Below are positions 1-7,968 of a DNA stretch of 12,347 bases, one piece after another. Positions within the stretch are counted from its first letter, which is position 1. Each line of letters begins with the position of its first letter. The stretch covers positions 1 to 12,347 of the forward strand of contig JAYVFR010000011.1 of NCBI GenBank assembly GCA_043772945.1. Direction: 5' to 3'. This DNA comes from JAYVFR01 sp043772945 (GTDB taxonomy: Bacteria > Patescibacteriota > JACMRA01). Below the pieces are notes generated by a model, which saw only the letters and a list, made by a program, of their open reading frames with translations, ran no database searches and was not told the DNA's origin. The position numbers and the translations under genes are program-made.

Positions 1-23
1 CAATTTGTATTTATATTTTGACT

Positions 24-99
24 TGGTGGATTCACTGGGACTCGAACCCAGGACCAAAGGCTTAAAAGGCCTCTGCTCTACCAACTGAGCTATAAATCC
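24..99 (-). tRNA. tRNA-Lys (anticodon UUU)
   Basis: Read on the minus strand this folds as a complete 76-nt tRNA with an encoded CCA tail (complement of 24-26). The acceptor stem GGATTTA pairs with TGAATCC with one G-T wobble. The D arm is GCTC-AGTTGGTA-GAGC, the anticodon arm is GAGGC-CTTTTAA-GCCTT with anticodon TTT, and the T arm is CTGGG-TTCGAGT-CCCAG. TTT decodes AAA/AAG lysine, the most used Lys codons in this AT-rich DNA. Nothing resembling a terminator is visible in the 23 bases downstream (1-23), so another tRNA or gene could be co-transcribed beyond the window edge. Confidence 0.97.
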
Positions 100-109
100 A
101 TAGCAACAG

Positions 110-140
110 AGTCTAAGCTAAAAAAACTATTTTTTGTCAA
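110..140 (-). promoter_or_regulatory. Candidate promoter of tRNA-Lys
   Basis: On the minus strand a perfect TTGACA (140 to 135) lies 19 bp upstream of TAGACT (115 to 110), a 4/6 match to TATAAT. A start site 6-7 bp further on would fall just before the tRNA 5' end at 99. The -35 is convincing; the -10 and spacing are weak. The TTGACA overlaps the TGA stop of the small ORF at 137-301. Confidence 0.35.
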
Positions 141-301
141 GAAAAAATCTCTTTATTTTTTATTATTTTTATATCAAAATAATCACCTTTAATGAGTATT
201 AACTGATTTACTCCTCTGGTTACATCATCCAAAAAAGAAATATGATAATGATTGAGACTTTGAAGGTTAGTGTAAAATTTAAATAGGTTATTAATAAGCA
301 T
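137..301 (-). CDS. Possible small protein, 54 aa, unknown function
   Basis: A minus-strand ORF runs from ATG (301-299) to TGA (139-137), below the size usually listed. The product starts MLINNLFKFY and ends IKNKEIFS, with a mixed hydrophobic and charged second half (GVNQLILIKGDYFDIKI) that looks like ordinary protein rather than a shadow frame. Third codon positions are mostly A/T, as in the neighbouring genes. There is no signal peptide, membrane segment or recognisable motif, and no Shine-Dalgarno sequence, which is the rule in this window. The previous in-frame stop lies seven codons upstream. It is divergent from rpoB and upstream of tRNA-Lys on the same strand. It could be a real small gene, the degraded end of an older gene, or a chance ORF in otherwise empty DNA. 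Confidence 0.4.
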   Translation of the reverse strand: MLINNLFKFYTNLQSLNHYHISFLDDVTRGVNQLILIKGDYFDIKIIKNKEIFS

Positions 302-357
302 CTTGGTTAACTTTGTAATTTATTAGATCTTGAATTTGAGGAAACAAAATTGATTCG

Positions 358-399
358 TTGACAACTACTTGACAAAAGCTAATTATAGTAGGCTAATAT
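358..399 (+). promoter_or_regulatory. rpoBC promoter region with tandem TTGACA boxes
   Basis: Two perfect -35 hexamers TTGACA occur at 358-363 and 369-374, 11 bp apart, 59 and 48 bases before the rpoB ATG. Candidate -10 elements are TATAGT at 384-389 (5/6, 20 bp from the first box), and GCTAAT at 392-397 or TAATAT at 394-399 (17 and 19 bp from the second). No -10 is ideal, so the exact start site cannot be fixed. No other -35/-10 pair stands out in 302-416, and no attenuator or ribosomal-protein leader fold was seen. Confidence 0.45.
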
Positions 400-416
400 T
401 ATTATAAGTTAGTATT

Positions 417-3400
417 ATGGCCATTAATAAGATAACACGCTCCACCTTCGGGAGTAAAGTAAGCACGTTTAATGTTCCAGATGTAAATTTGGTACAGAAA
501 TCTTCGTTTCAAAACTTTTGGACTAATGAATTAAAAAAAATCTTGGCTGAATTTTCTCCTATAGAAGATATTGGCAAAAGGTTCATCGTTCGTTTAGGCC
601 CAGATTTTGTTTTGGAAACTCATAAATCATTAAGCGAACATGAGGCCCTTGCTAGGAAAATGACATACTCAAGCCCCTTGTACATTGACGTTGAAGTAGA
701 AAATTTAATTTCTAAGGAAAAAAAGAAACAAAAAGTATTCGTGGGAAATATTCCTCAAATGACATCTAAAGGAAATTTTATTATCAATGGTGTCCAAAAA
801 ATTGTAGTTAGCCAATTAGTGAAAGCTCCGGGTTTGATTTATACTAGAGAAGTCGCAAAGGCTGGTTTTGAATACACTGCTAAAGTTATTCCAACTCGTG
901 GAATTTGGGTTGATTTCATTTGCAATCCTGATGGCGCTATTTATTGCCGAATTGATCGTAAGAAAAAATTCCCAGTGACACAACTATTAAAGCTGTTTGA
1001 TTTAAAAGATGACGAGATCATTTCAATTTTTAATGATGTGGATACTAATCCCAACATGTCATATATCCAAGCAACTCTCGCAAAAGACACAGTTTACGGA
1101 GTTTCAGAGGCAGTAAATTCGATTTACAAACGTATAAGACCAGGAGATATTATTCCTATTGAGAAAGGTTTGAAATACATTAAAAGTTTATTTCTAGATG
1201 AGGATAAATATGACTTTGGAATTGTAGGTCGTTATAAATTTGATCATCGTTTACAATACAATTCTGGAATCGATGACATTAATGAAAAATATAAAAAAAT
1301 CTTTGATTTAGAGCAGATTATCTTAGTTATCAAAGAGCTTATTAAAATGTCTAGCATGGAACTAGAGCCAGATAGTCTTGATTCTCTTTCAAATCGTAAG
1401 ATTCGTAGCGTTGGTGAGTGGATATCAAATACTTTTAGGTCAGGTCTTGCACGCGTTGTTAAGCACACTAAAGACAAAATGACAATTAGCGAAAATACTA
1501 ATTTTACACCTGCTCAAGTTATTAATATGCGACCTCTCTCGACAATGGTAGAGGATTTTTTCAACACTTCTCAGCTTTGTCGTTTTATGGATCAGATCAA
1601 CGCATCGGCCGAAATTGATCAACGGCAGTTCCTTACTTGTACAGGTCCAGGTGGCCTCGTTAAAGAGCGGGCTGGTTTTGATATTCGTGATGTGCAACCT
1701 AGTTATTACGGCCGTATTTGCCCTACTAACACACCTGAAGGATCTTCCTTCGGTATCAATTTACACATGGCAATTTACTCAAGAGTCAATAAGCTTGGAT
1801 TTTTAGAGACCCCGTATTTTAAAATTAAGCGTAATCTCAAGATTAGTGATGCTGAACTTGTTGGAAGAACTGCATTTAAAGAAGTTTTAGACTCCAAAGC
1901 AAATTTAGTCATTAAAAAAGGTCAATTGATGACATCTGATAATATTCAATCTCTTAAGAAAACTAATAGCGATTTAGTGATTCCAGTTAAAGCTTTTGTT
2001 TCAAGTGATTATCAATGGTTAAATGCAGATGAAGAGCTTAGATATTTAATTGGAGAATATACTAATAAATTAGATGATCAGGGTCATTTCTTAATTGCAA
2101 ACATTCCCGCTAGACAGGGTGGAGAACCTATTCAAGCTTCAGTAGAAAATTTAGAGTTTATTGATGTTTCTTCAACTCAAATCTTTTCTCTCTCAACTTG
2201 TCTGATTCCTTTTGTGGCCCAAACCGATGGGCTTCGTGTTGCTATTGGTACTAATCAACAAGGTCAAGCTCTTCCATTAATCCGACCCGAACAACCCTTA
2301 GTTGCCACAGGATACGAGAAAATCGTAGCTAGAGACAGTGGATATATTATTATTAGTGAAGTTGACGGTGAAGTTATTGCTTCAGACAGCACTCGTGTGA
2401 TCGTACAGGATTTAAAAGGTAATGAGTATAATTATCGTCCAATGAAGTTTATTATTTCTAATGATCATTCTGTTATTAATCAGAGAGTTCGAGTATCGGC
2501 AGGTGAAAAAGTTTCAAAAGGTGATATTTTGATTGAAGGTTTTGGTGTTCACAATGGTGAGTTTTCTATTGGTCAAAACGTACTAGTAGCTTTCTTACCG
2601 TTTAAAGGTTTTAACCATCAAGATGCTGTTGTTTTATCAGAAAGGCTTGTGCAACAAGATAAGTTCACCTCTTCTCATATTTACGAACTAATTTGTGATG
2701 TTCATGAAACTCGTCTTGGTAACGAAGAAATCACTCGAGACATTCCAAATATTTCCACGGATAAATTAAAAAAACTAGATTCACAAGGAATTGTTCACCT
2801 AGGCTCATATTTAGAATCTGGAGACATAATCGCTGGTAAAATTAGTCCAAAAAGTGAGTTTGACTTAACTCCAGAGGATAAGCTTATTAGAGTTTTATTT
2901 GGAGAGTATTCAAGAGATGTTAAAGATAGCTCTCTTTATTTAGAACATGGTTTAAGCGGTAAAGTAGTTTCAATTAGAATTTTAAATCGTGATAAAGGTG
3001 ATCAGTTGCCTAATGATGTTATTCAGCGTGTCATTGTATGGCTTGCATCAACTCGTAAAATTAAGGCAGGAGATAAAATGGCTGGAAGACACGGTAATAA
3101 AGGTGTAGTTTCGGTGGTGCTGCCCGTTGAAGATATGCCTTATTTAGCAGACGGTACTCCTGTTGATATGGTTTTGAACCCGCTGTCGGTTGTTAGCCGT
3201 ATGAATTTGGGTCAAATTCTAGAAACTCATTTAGGTCTAGTTTGCAAAAAAACAGGTCAATATGCAGAAACTCAACCATTAAATGAAATTAGTATTGAAA
3301 CTATTCAAAAAGAGCTCGTTAAGGCAGGTTATCCAACTGATGGAAAGCTTGAGATGTTTGATGGAGAGACAGGCCAAAAATATGATCGTAATGTTCTTGC

Positions 3401-3809
3401 TGGCTATATCTACTTTAACAAACTTTATCATCTAGTCGACGATAAAATGCATGCTCGCTCCACTGGTCCGTACTCTCTAGTTACACAACAACCCCTTGGA
3501 GGTAGGTCAATGTCGGGAGGTCAAAGATTTGGAGAAATGGAAGTGTGGGCATTAGAAGCTCATGGCGCCGCTCATGCTTTGCAAGAAATGTTAACAATTA
3601 AATCAGATGATATAACAGGTCGTGATTCAGCTTTTGAATCAATAGTTAGAGAAAAGCCAGTTGTAACACCAAATCTGCCTAATTCTTTTATAGTGCTTGC
3701 AAATGAGCTTACAGCCTTAGGTATTAAAGTTGTAGCTAAAGTTATTGAAGCAAATGACAAAACAGATAACGGGCTTGCAACCTTGTCCGTAGAAGAGGGG
3801 AAATTATAA
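417..3809 (+). CDS. rpoB: DNA-directed RNA polymerase subunit beta
   Basis: Beta subunit of the core polymerase, 1130 aa (about 1190 in Bacillus, 1342 in E. coli), so without large lineage inserts. The order of conserved blocks is normal: N-terminal lobe, fork and rifampicin region (382-414), GPGGLVKERAGFDIRDV (410-426), CPTNTPEG (435-442), GFNHQDA (731-737), the catalytic GDKMAGRHGNKG with Lys887 and Lys895, and the C-terminal clamp segment SGGQRFGEMEVWALEAHGAA. Several residues that are nearly invariant in bacteria differ: Glu562 of E. coli is Asn438, Glu813 is Gln735, and the rifampicin pocket is heavily changed. The ATG at 417 gives a normal N-terminus; there is no Shine-Dalgarno sequence. 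The gene ends with TAA, 67 bp before rpoC. No rplJ/rplL pair precedes it, unlike the usual L10-L12-rpoBC arrangement. Confidence 0.98.
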   Translation: MAINKITRSTFGSKVSTFNVPDVNLVQKSSFQNFWTNELKKILAEFSPIEDIGKRFIVRLGPDFVLETHKSLSEHEALARKMTYSSPLYIDVEVENLISKEKKKQKVFVGNIPQMTSKGNFIINGVQKIVVSQLVKAPGLIYTREVAKAGFEYTAKVIPTRGIWVDFICNPDGAIYCRIDRKKKFPVTQLLKLFDLKDDEIISIFNDVDTNPNMSYIQATLAKDTVYGVSEAVNSIYKRIRPGDIIPIEKGLKYIKSLFLDEDKYDFGIVGRYKFDHRLQYNSGIDDINEKYKKIFDLEQIILVIKELIKMSSMELEPDSLDSLSNRKIRSVGEWISNTFRSGLARVVKHTKDKMTISENTNFTPAQVINMRPLSTMVEDFFNTSQLCRFMDQINASAEIDQRQFLTCTGPGGLVKERAGFDIRDVQPSYYGRICPTNTPEGSSFGINLHMAIYSRVNKLGFLETPYFKIKRNLKISDAELVGRTAFKEVLDSKANLVIKKGQLMTSDNIQSLKKTNSDLVIPVKAFVSSDYQWLNADEELRYLIGEYTNKLDDQGHFLIANIPARQGGEPIQASVENLEFIDVSSTQIFSLSTCLIPFVAQTDGLRVAIGTNQQGQALPLIRPEQPLVATGYEKIVARDSGYIIISEVDGEVIASDSTRVIVQDLKGNEYNYRPMKFIISNDHSVINQRVRVSAGEKVSKGDILIEGFGVHNGEFSIGQNVLVAFLPFKGFNHQDAVVLSERLVQQDKFTSSHIYELICDVHETRLGNEEITRDIPNISTDKLKKLDSQGIVHLGSYLESGDIIAGKISPKSEFDLTPEDKLIRVLFGEYSRDVKDSSLYLEHGLSGKVVSIRILNRDKGDQLPNDVIQRVIVWLASTRKIKAGDKMAGRHGNKGVVSVVLPVEDMPYLADGTPVDMVLNPLSVVSRMNLGQILETHLGLVCKKTGQYAETQPLNEISIETIQKELVKAGYPTDGKLEMFDGETGQKYDRNVLAGYIYFNKLYHLVDDKMHARSTGPYSLVTQQPLGGRSMSGGQRFGEMEVWALEAHGAAHALQEMLTIKSDDITGRDSAFESIVREKPVVTPNLPNSFIVLANELTALGIKVVAKVIEANDKTDNGLATLSVEEGKL

Positions 3810-3876
3810 GTTTGATATAAATCCCATAGCAAGTATTAAGATTAGAAATTAACTATATATTATATAAATTTACATT

Positions 3877-6800
3877 ATGCCATATCCAGTAATACCATCC
3901 ACTTTAAAAAATGTTGAGTCAGTTTATCTTAAGCTAATGTCGCCAGAAGAAATGCTAGACATGAGTTATGGAGAAGTTTTAACTCCTGAAACTATAAACT
4001 ACCGTACTGGAATTCCACAGGCTAACGGTTTGTTTTGCCAAGCTATTTTTGGTCCTACGAAAGATTGGGAATGTCAGTGTGGTAAATACAAACGCTATCG
4101 TTATGCAGGTGTGATTTGTGATAAATGCGGTGTTGAGGTAGCTCATTCCTCAGTTCGCAGAGAACGTATGGGTCACATTAGCTTAGCAACTCCCTGTGTT
4201 CATCCTTGGATGCTTAGAGTCATTCCATCTCGTATTGCAATTTTACTTGATATGAAAGGGTCTGATTTAAGCCGTGTTTGTTATTTTTCTTCGTATGTAA
4301 TTACTGATATTAATGAAGATATGAGACAGGAATATTTACGTCGTATAGATAGTGAGTGCGAAAATCGTGTCAATAATACCAAATCTAGTTATGACAAAAA
4401 ATTTGAGGATTTAGGAAAGCAATACCAGATTAATAAAAGTAGCGGTAAGTTTGAAGTAGACGATTTGAAAAATCAGTATGAAGGTGAAAAAGAAATTTTG
4501 AAAGTTCAGCAATCTGAAATGATAAACAAAATTGAAACTGTTGCTGATATGGCACGTAAAGAACTTGTGAGTCTCCAATTGAAGGATGTAATTAGCGAAA
4601 ATGTACACCAAGAATTAGCCCAGCGTTTTGGTCCAGTATTTAAAGCTGAGATAGGTGCAGAAGCTATTGAGACTCTATTAACTAAAATCAATTTAGCTCA
4701 AGAGTTTGAGGATGTTAAAGTTAAAATTTTGTCTAGTAAGACTCAATTAAAAAAGAAACTTTCAAAAAAGCTAAAATTAATTAAACATTTATTAACTAAT
4801 GACACTAATCCGTCTTGGATGATTCTCAAAAGAATTATGGTTTTACCACCAGAACTGCGTCCTATGTTGCAATTAGACGGGGGTCGTTTTGCTGCTTCTG
4901 ATTTAAATGATCTTTATCGTAAATTAATTAATCGTAATAACCGTTTGCGTAAGTTGATTCAAATTAGTGCGCCAGAGGTTATTCTTCGTAACGAAAAACG
5001 CATGTTACAAGAAGCTGTTGAAGCCCTTATTGATAACACAACTCGTAACGGTAAACAAGTAATGGCGTCTAGCGGAATCAAAAGACCTCTGAAATCGTTA
5101 ACTGATTCCTTAAAAGGAAAGGGTGGTCGTTTCCGTCAGAATCTTCTTGGAAAGCGTGTAGATTATTCAGGGCGTAGTGTGATCATTATTGGACCTAACT
5201 TAAATCTTGACGAGTGCGGACTACCTAAAGAAATGGCTCTTGAATTATTTAAACCGTTTTTGATAGGACGATTAATTGCCAAATCAGAAGCTGGTACCAT
5301 TCCTGAAAGTGAGCAGTGTTTTAATATTCACTCAGCTCGTAGATTAATTGAAACAAGACTACCAGTTATTTATGATACATTAGATGAAGTAATTAAAGAT
5401 AAATATGTTCTTTTAAATCGTGCTCCAACATTGCATCGCCTAGGATTTTTGGCTTTCAAACCAATCTTAATTGAAGGTAAGGCTATTCAAATCCATCCAA
5501 TGGTTTGTCGTGGTTTTAATGCTGATTTCGATGGTGATCAAATGGCTGTTCATGTACCTATTACAATTAAAGGTCAACAGGAAGCCCGAGATTATATGGC
5601 ATCTAGCAAAAACTTACTAACTCCAGCTAATGGTAAGCTAATTATGGAAGGGAAGGAAGACATTGACCTAGGGGTTTACTATCTGACTTACGTTCCAAAG
5701 AACTTAGAATCAAAGAATGAACTACATGTATATACTGATCCCGAACAAGCAATTTCAGCTTATTCAAGCAATGTAATTAATTTAAATCAATACGTTTACG
5801 TTAGATTCAACAACTACAAAAATACAACTGGAATTATAAAGACTACTGTAGGAAGGATTATTTTTAATCAATGTTTACCAGATGATTTTAATTTTGTTAA
5901 TGAATCAGTGAATAAATCTTCATATGGAAAACTTTTAGTTAAAGTATTTTATAATTCTGGTTATGAATCTCTTCCTAAAGTTTTAGACAATGTGAAAAAT
6001 AAAATGTTTGAGGTATTAACATTTTCTGGTTTGTCTTTTTCTTCTAGTGATTTAATCATTTCACAAGATAAATATGCCATTATCACCGAAGCACAAAACA
6101 ACATTACAAAAATTCAAAAATTTTATAATTTAGGATTCTTAAGTAACCAAGGGAAATATAAAGAAACTATTAGTCAGTGGCGTAAAGTAAGCGAAAAAGT
6201 CTCTGATTTAACTAAGGATTGTCTGGATAAAGATGGTGATTTGGGAGTTATTATTTCTTCTGGTGCTCGTGGTAATTTGAATCAAGTTAATTTTATGGCT
6301 GGTATGCGTGGTTTAACAATTGCATCTAGTGGTGAGTATATCGAATTACCTGCCGTTAATAGTTTTATTGAAGGTTTAAGTCCTATTGAGTACTTTATTA
6401 GTATGAAAGGTCACCGTAAGGGAATGGCAGGAACAGCTTTACAAACTGCTGATGCTGGGTACTTAACTAGAAGGCTGGTTGATGTAGCTCAGAATTTAGT
6501 TATTATGAAAGAGGATTGCGGGACTATTAAGGGTGCTATTGTAAATACAAAAAACAGTGCAGTTTTGAACAAAGTTATCTATGATAGAATATACGGAAGA
6601 TATTTAGTAAAAGATGTTTTAAATTCTAAAGGTGATATTTTAGCTAAGAAAGATAGCTACATTACAAAAGAGTTAGTGGAATTGTTCCGTGAAAATAGTG
6701 TAGGAGAGTTAGTAATACGTACAGTTACAAAATGTTTACTGCCTCGTGGCGTTTGTCAAAAATGTTATGGAGTTGATTTAAGTACTCATAAAGTTGTTAA

Positions 6801-7866
6801 TTTAGGTGTTGCTGTTGGAGTTATTGGAGCTCAAAGTCTAGGTGAGCCCGCAACTCAACTTGCAGTTTCTTCTGTAAAAGCTGGAACAGCTATTGGTGCT
6901 AAGTCGGATATCACAACAGGACTTCCAAGAGTGGAAGAGGTATTAGAAGCGAGAGTTCCTAAATACGTAGCTGAAGTAGCGAAATTTGATGGCGAAGTAA
7001 TAAAAGTTTCTGGTAGTCTAGAGCAAGGATATAATATAATGATTAAATCAGTCGTTAACGTAGTTCCATTGCTAAGTAGTAATATTAAAGATGCAAACTG
7101 GTTAATCAAAGATGCTATTAGTGGGATTAAAGTAGAGAGTGGTCAATCACTTGCTATTGATGATACAGGCGAGTCGGTTATTACACCGATTAGTGGAATC
7201 TTACAAATTAACAAAGATGGATCTCTTATTGTTGAGCAAGATAGTAGTCACATTGAAGCTTACACAACAACTGCTGGTAGTTATTTGACAGTTAAGGTAG
7301 GTAGTAAAATAATTACTGGTTCACCTCTTACGGACGGTTCTCTTGATTTACAGCAAATTTGTGATGCCCAAGGTATAGATGGGGTAATGGATTATATTGT
7401 TAAAGAAATTAATAGTATTTATATTAGCAACGGTATTGACGTCGATGAAAAACACATTGAGTTAATAGTCAGGCAAATGACTTTAAAATCAGCTATAATT
7501 GATTCTGGTGATAGTGAATTAATCATTGGCGATGTAGTTAAAACTTCTGCTATCAAAAAAATTAATAGCGATTTGATCGCAAGTGGTAAAAATCCAGCCC
7601 AATATAAAATTACCGTCTGTGGAATTTCACGTGCCTCTCTTGCAACTGACTCATTCCTTTCAGCCGCTTCTTTTCAAGAAACTTCTAGAGTTTTGGTTGA
7701 AGCTACATTAAGCTCATGTAAAGATAATTTGTTAGGACTGAAGGAAAACGTGATTTTAGGACAATTAATTCCTTGTGGCACTGGTTTTATTCCAGAGGTA
7801 GCAGCTAAGATAAGTGACACAGTAAACGAATTTGATGAACTTGAAGTTGTCTCAATAGAGGAATAA
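3877..7866 (+). CDS. rpoC: DNA-directed RNA polymerase subunit beta-prime
   Basis: Beta-prime subunit, 1329 aa, holding the catalytic magnesium site. Visible in order: zinc ribbon with Cys66, Cys68, Cys81 and Cys84; a charged helical segment at about 140-235, probably coiled coil; rudder and lid region with RFRQNLLGKRVDYSGRSV; NRAPTLHRLG; the Mg-binding NADFDGDQ at 548-555 (Asp550, 552, 554); F-loop SGARGN (795-800); bridge helix (about 840-875); second zinc site Cys881, Cys953, Cys960, Cys963; trigger loop (about 989-1018); and C-terminal VRQMTLKSAIIDSG and SAASFQETSRVL. The E. coli SI3 insertion is absent. The trigger-loop tip departs from the usual TMRTFH: it reads AVSSVK (996-1001), placing Lys where His936 sits. 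The gap from rpoB (3810-3876) holds no terminator or good promoter, so co-transcription is likely. No Shine-Dalgarno sequence; stops are TAA TAA. Confidence 0.98.
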   Translation: MPYPVIPSTLKNVESVYLKLMSPEEMLDMSYGEVLTPETINYRTGIPQANGLFCQAIFGPTKDWECQCGKYKRYRYAGVICDKCGVEVAHSSVRRERMGHISLATPCVHPWMLRVIPSRIAILLDMKGSDLSRVCYFSSYVITDINEDMRQEYLRRIDSECENRVNNTKSSYDKKFEDLGKQYQINKSSGKFEVDDLKNQYEGEKEILKVQQSEMINKIETVADMARKELVSLQLKDVISENVHQELAQRFGPVFKAEIGAEAIETLLTKINLAQEFEDVKVKILSSKTQLKKKLSKKLKLIKHLLTNDTNPSWMILKRIMVLPPELRPMLQLDGGRFAASDLNDLYRKLINRNNRLRKLIQISAPEVILRNEKRMLQEAVEALIDNTTRNGKQVMASSGIKRPLKSLTDSLKGKGGRFRQNLLGKRVDYSGRSVIIIGPNLNLDECGLPKEMALELFKPFLIGRLIAKSEAGTIPESEQCFNIHSARRLIETRLPVIYDTLDEVIKDKYVLLNRAPTLHRLGFLAFKPILIEGKAIQIHPMVCRGFNADFDGDQMAVHVPITIKGQQEARDYMASSKNLLTPANGKLIMEGKEDIDLGVYYLTYVPKNLESKNELHVYTDPEQAISAYSSNVINLNQYVYVRFNNYKNTTGIIKTTVGRIIFNQCLPDDFNFVNESVNKSSYGKLLVKVFYNSGYESLPKVLDNVKNKMFEVLTFSGLSFSSSDLIISQDKYAIITEAQNNITKIQKFYNLGFLSNQGKYKETISQWRKVSEKVSDLTKDCLDKDGDLGVIISSGARGNLNQVNFMAGMRGLTIASSGEYIELPAVNSFIEGLSPIEYFISMKGHRKGMAGTALQTADAGYLTRRLVDVAQNLVIMKEDCGTIKGAIVNTKNSAVLNKVIYDRIYGRYLVKDVLNSKGDILAKKDSYITKELVELFRENSVGELVIRTVTKCLLPRGVCQKCYGVDLSTHKVVNLGVAVGVIGAQSLGEPATQLAVSSVKAGTAIGAKSDITTGLPRVEEVLEARVPKYVAEVAKFDGEVIKVSGSLEQGYNIMIKSVVNVVPLLSSNIKDANWLIKDAISGIKVESGQSLAIDDTGESVITPISGILQINKDGSLIVEQDSSHIEAYTTTAGSYLTVKVGSKIITGSPLTDGSLDLQQICDAQGIDGVMDYIVKEINSIYISNGIDVDEKHIELIVRQMTLKSAIIDSGDSELIIGDVVKTSAIKKINSDLIASGKNPAQYKITVCGISRASLATDSFLSAASFQETSRVLVEATLSSCKDNLLGLKENVILGQLIPCGTGFIPEVAAKISDTVNEFDELEVVSIEE

Positions 7867-7885
7867 TAATGTTGATCAATTTTCT

Positions 7886-7917
7886 AAAAAAAGCTCTCTA
7901 GTTAAATAATTAGAGAG
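7886..7917 (-). terminator. Intrinsic terminator of the tig-rpoA operon
   Basis: On the minus strand a perfect 7-bp stem CTCTCTA / TAGAGAG (7917-7911 with 7900-7894) closes a 10-nt loop and is followed by C and seven T residues (7892-7886). It lies about 165 bp past the stop at 8081 and only 20 bp from the rpoC stop. On the plus strand the same hairpin is followed only by TAAATTTT, so it should work poorly for rpoBC, though it could trim that transcript. Confidence 0.7.
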
Positions 7918-7925
7918 TAAATTTT

Positions 7926-7968
7926 ATGTAAAATAATAAAAATAAATTAAAAAGACTTTACATTTTTT
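7926..7968 (+). terminator. Weak candidate terminator of rpoBC
   Basis: ATGTAAA (7926-7932) can pair with TTTACAT (7957-7963) around a 24-nt AT-rich loop, and the 3' arm runs straight into a six-T tract (7963-7968). A second weak hairpin, TGTTAA (7979-7984) with TTAACA (7991-7996), has a T tract only seven bases later. Both are AT-poor in stability; no strong plus-strand terminator exists in 7867-8080. Apart from these hairpins and the minus-strand terminator, I see no gene or other element in this gap. Confidence 0.25.

Noticed and set aside
1244..1806. Open frames on both strands inside rpoB (also 3572-3832)
   Set aside because: They overlap conserved RpoB coding sequence and give no family-like protein; they are shadows.
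3815..3840. Resemblance of the rpoB-rpoC gap (TATAAATCCCATAGCAAG) to the tRNA-Lys 5' flank near 91-108
   Set aside because: The match is about 16 bases with an indel, in AT-rich DNA, and has no cloverleaf; treated as coincidence.
4411..4691. Open minus-strand frames inside rpoC (also 6855-7109)
   Set aside because: Shadows of conserved RpoC coding sequence with unlikely amino-acid composition.
417..7866. Alternative genetic code with TGA as Gly or Trp, as in some CPR lineages
   Set aside because: The long conserved genes have no in-frame TGA at Gly or Trp positions and use TGG for Trp, so the standard code fits.
7869..7901. Ten-codon plus ORF MLINFLKKAL right after the rpoC stop
   Set aside because: Too short to support, and it runs into the terminator hairpin; chance is likely.
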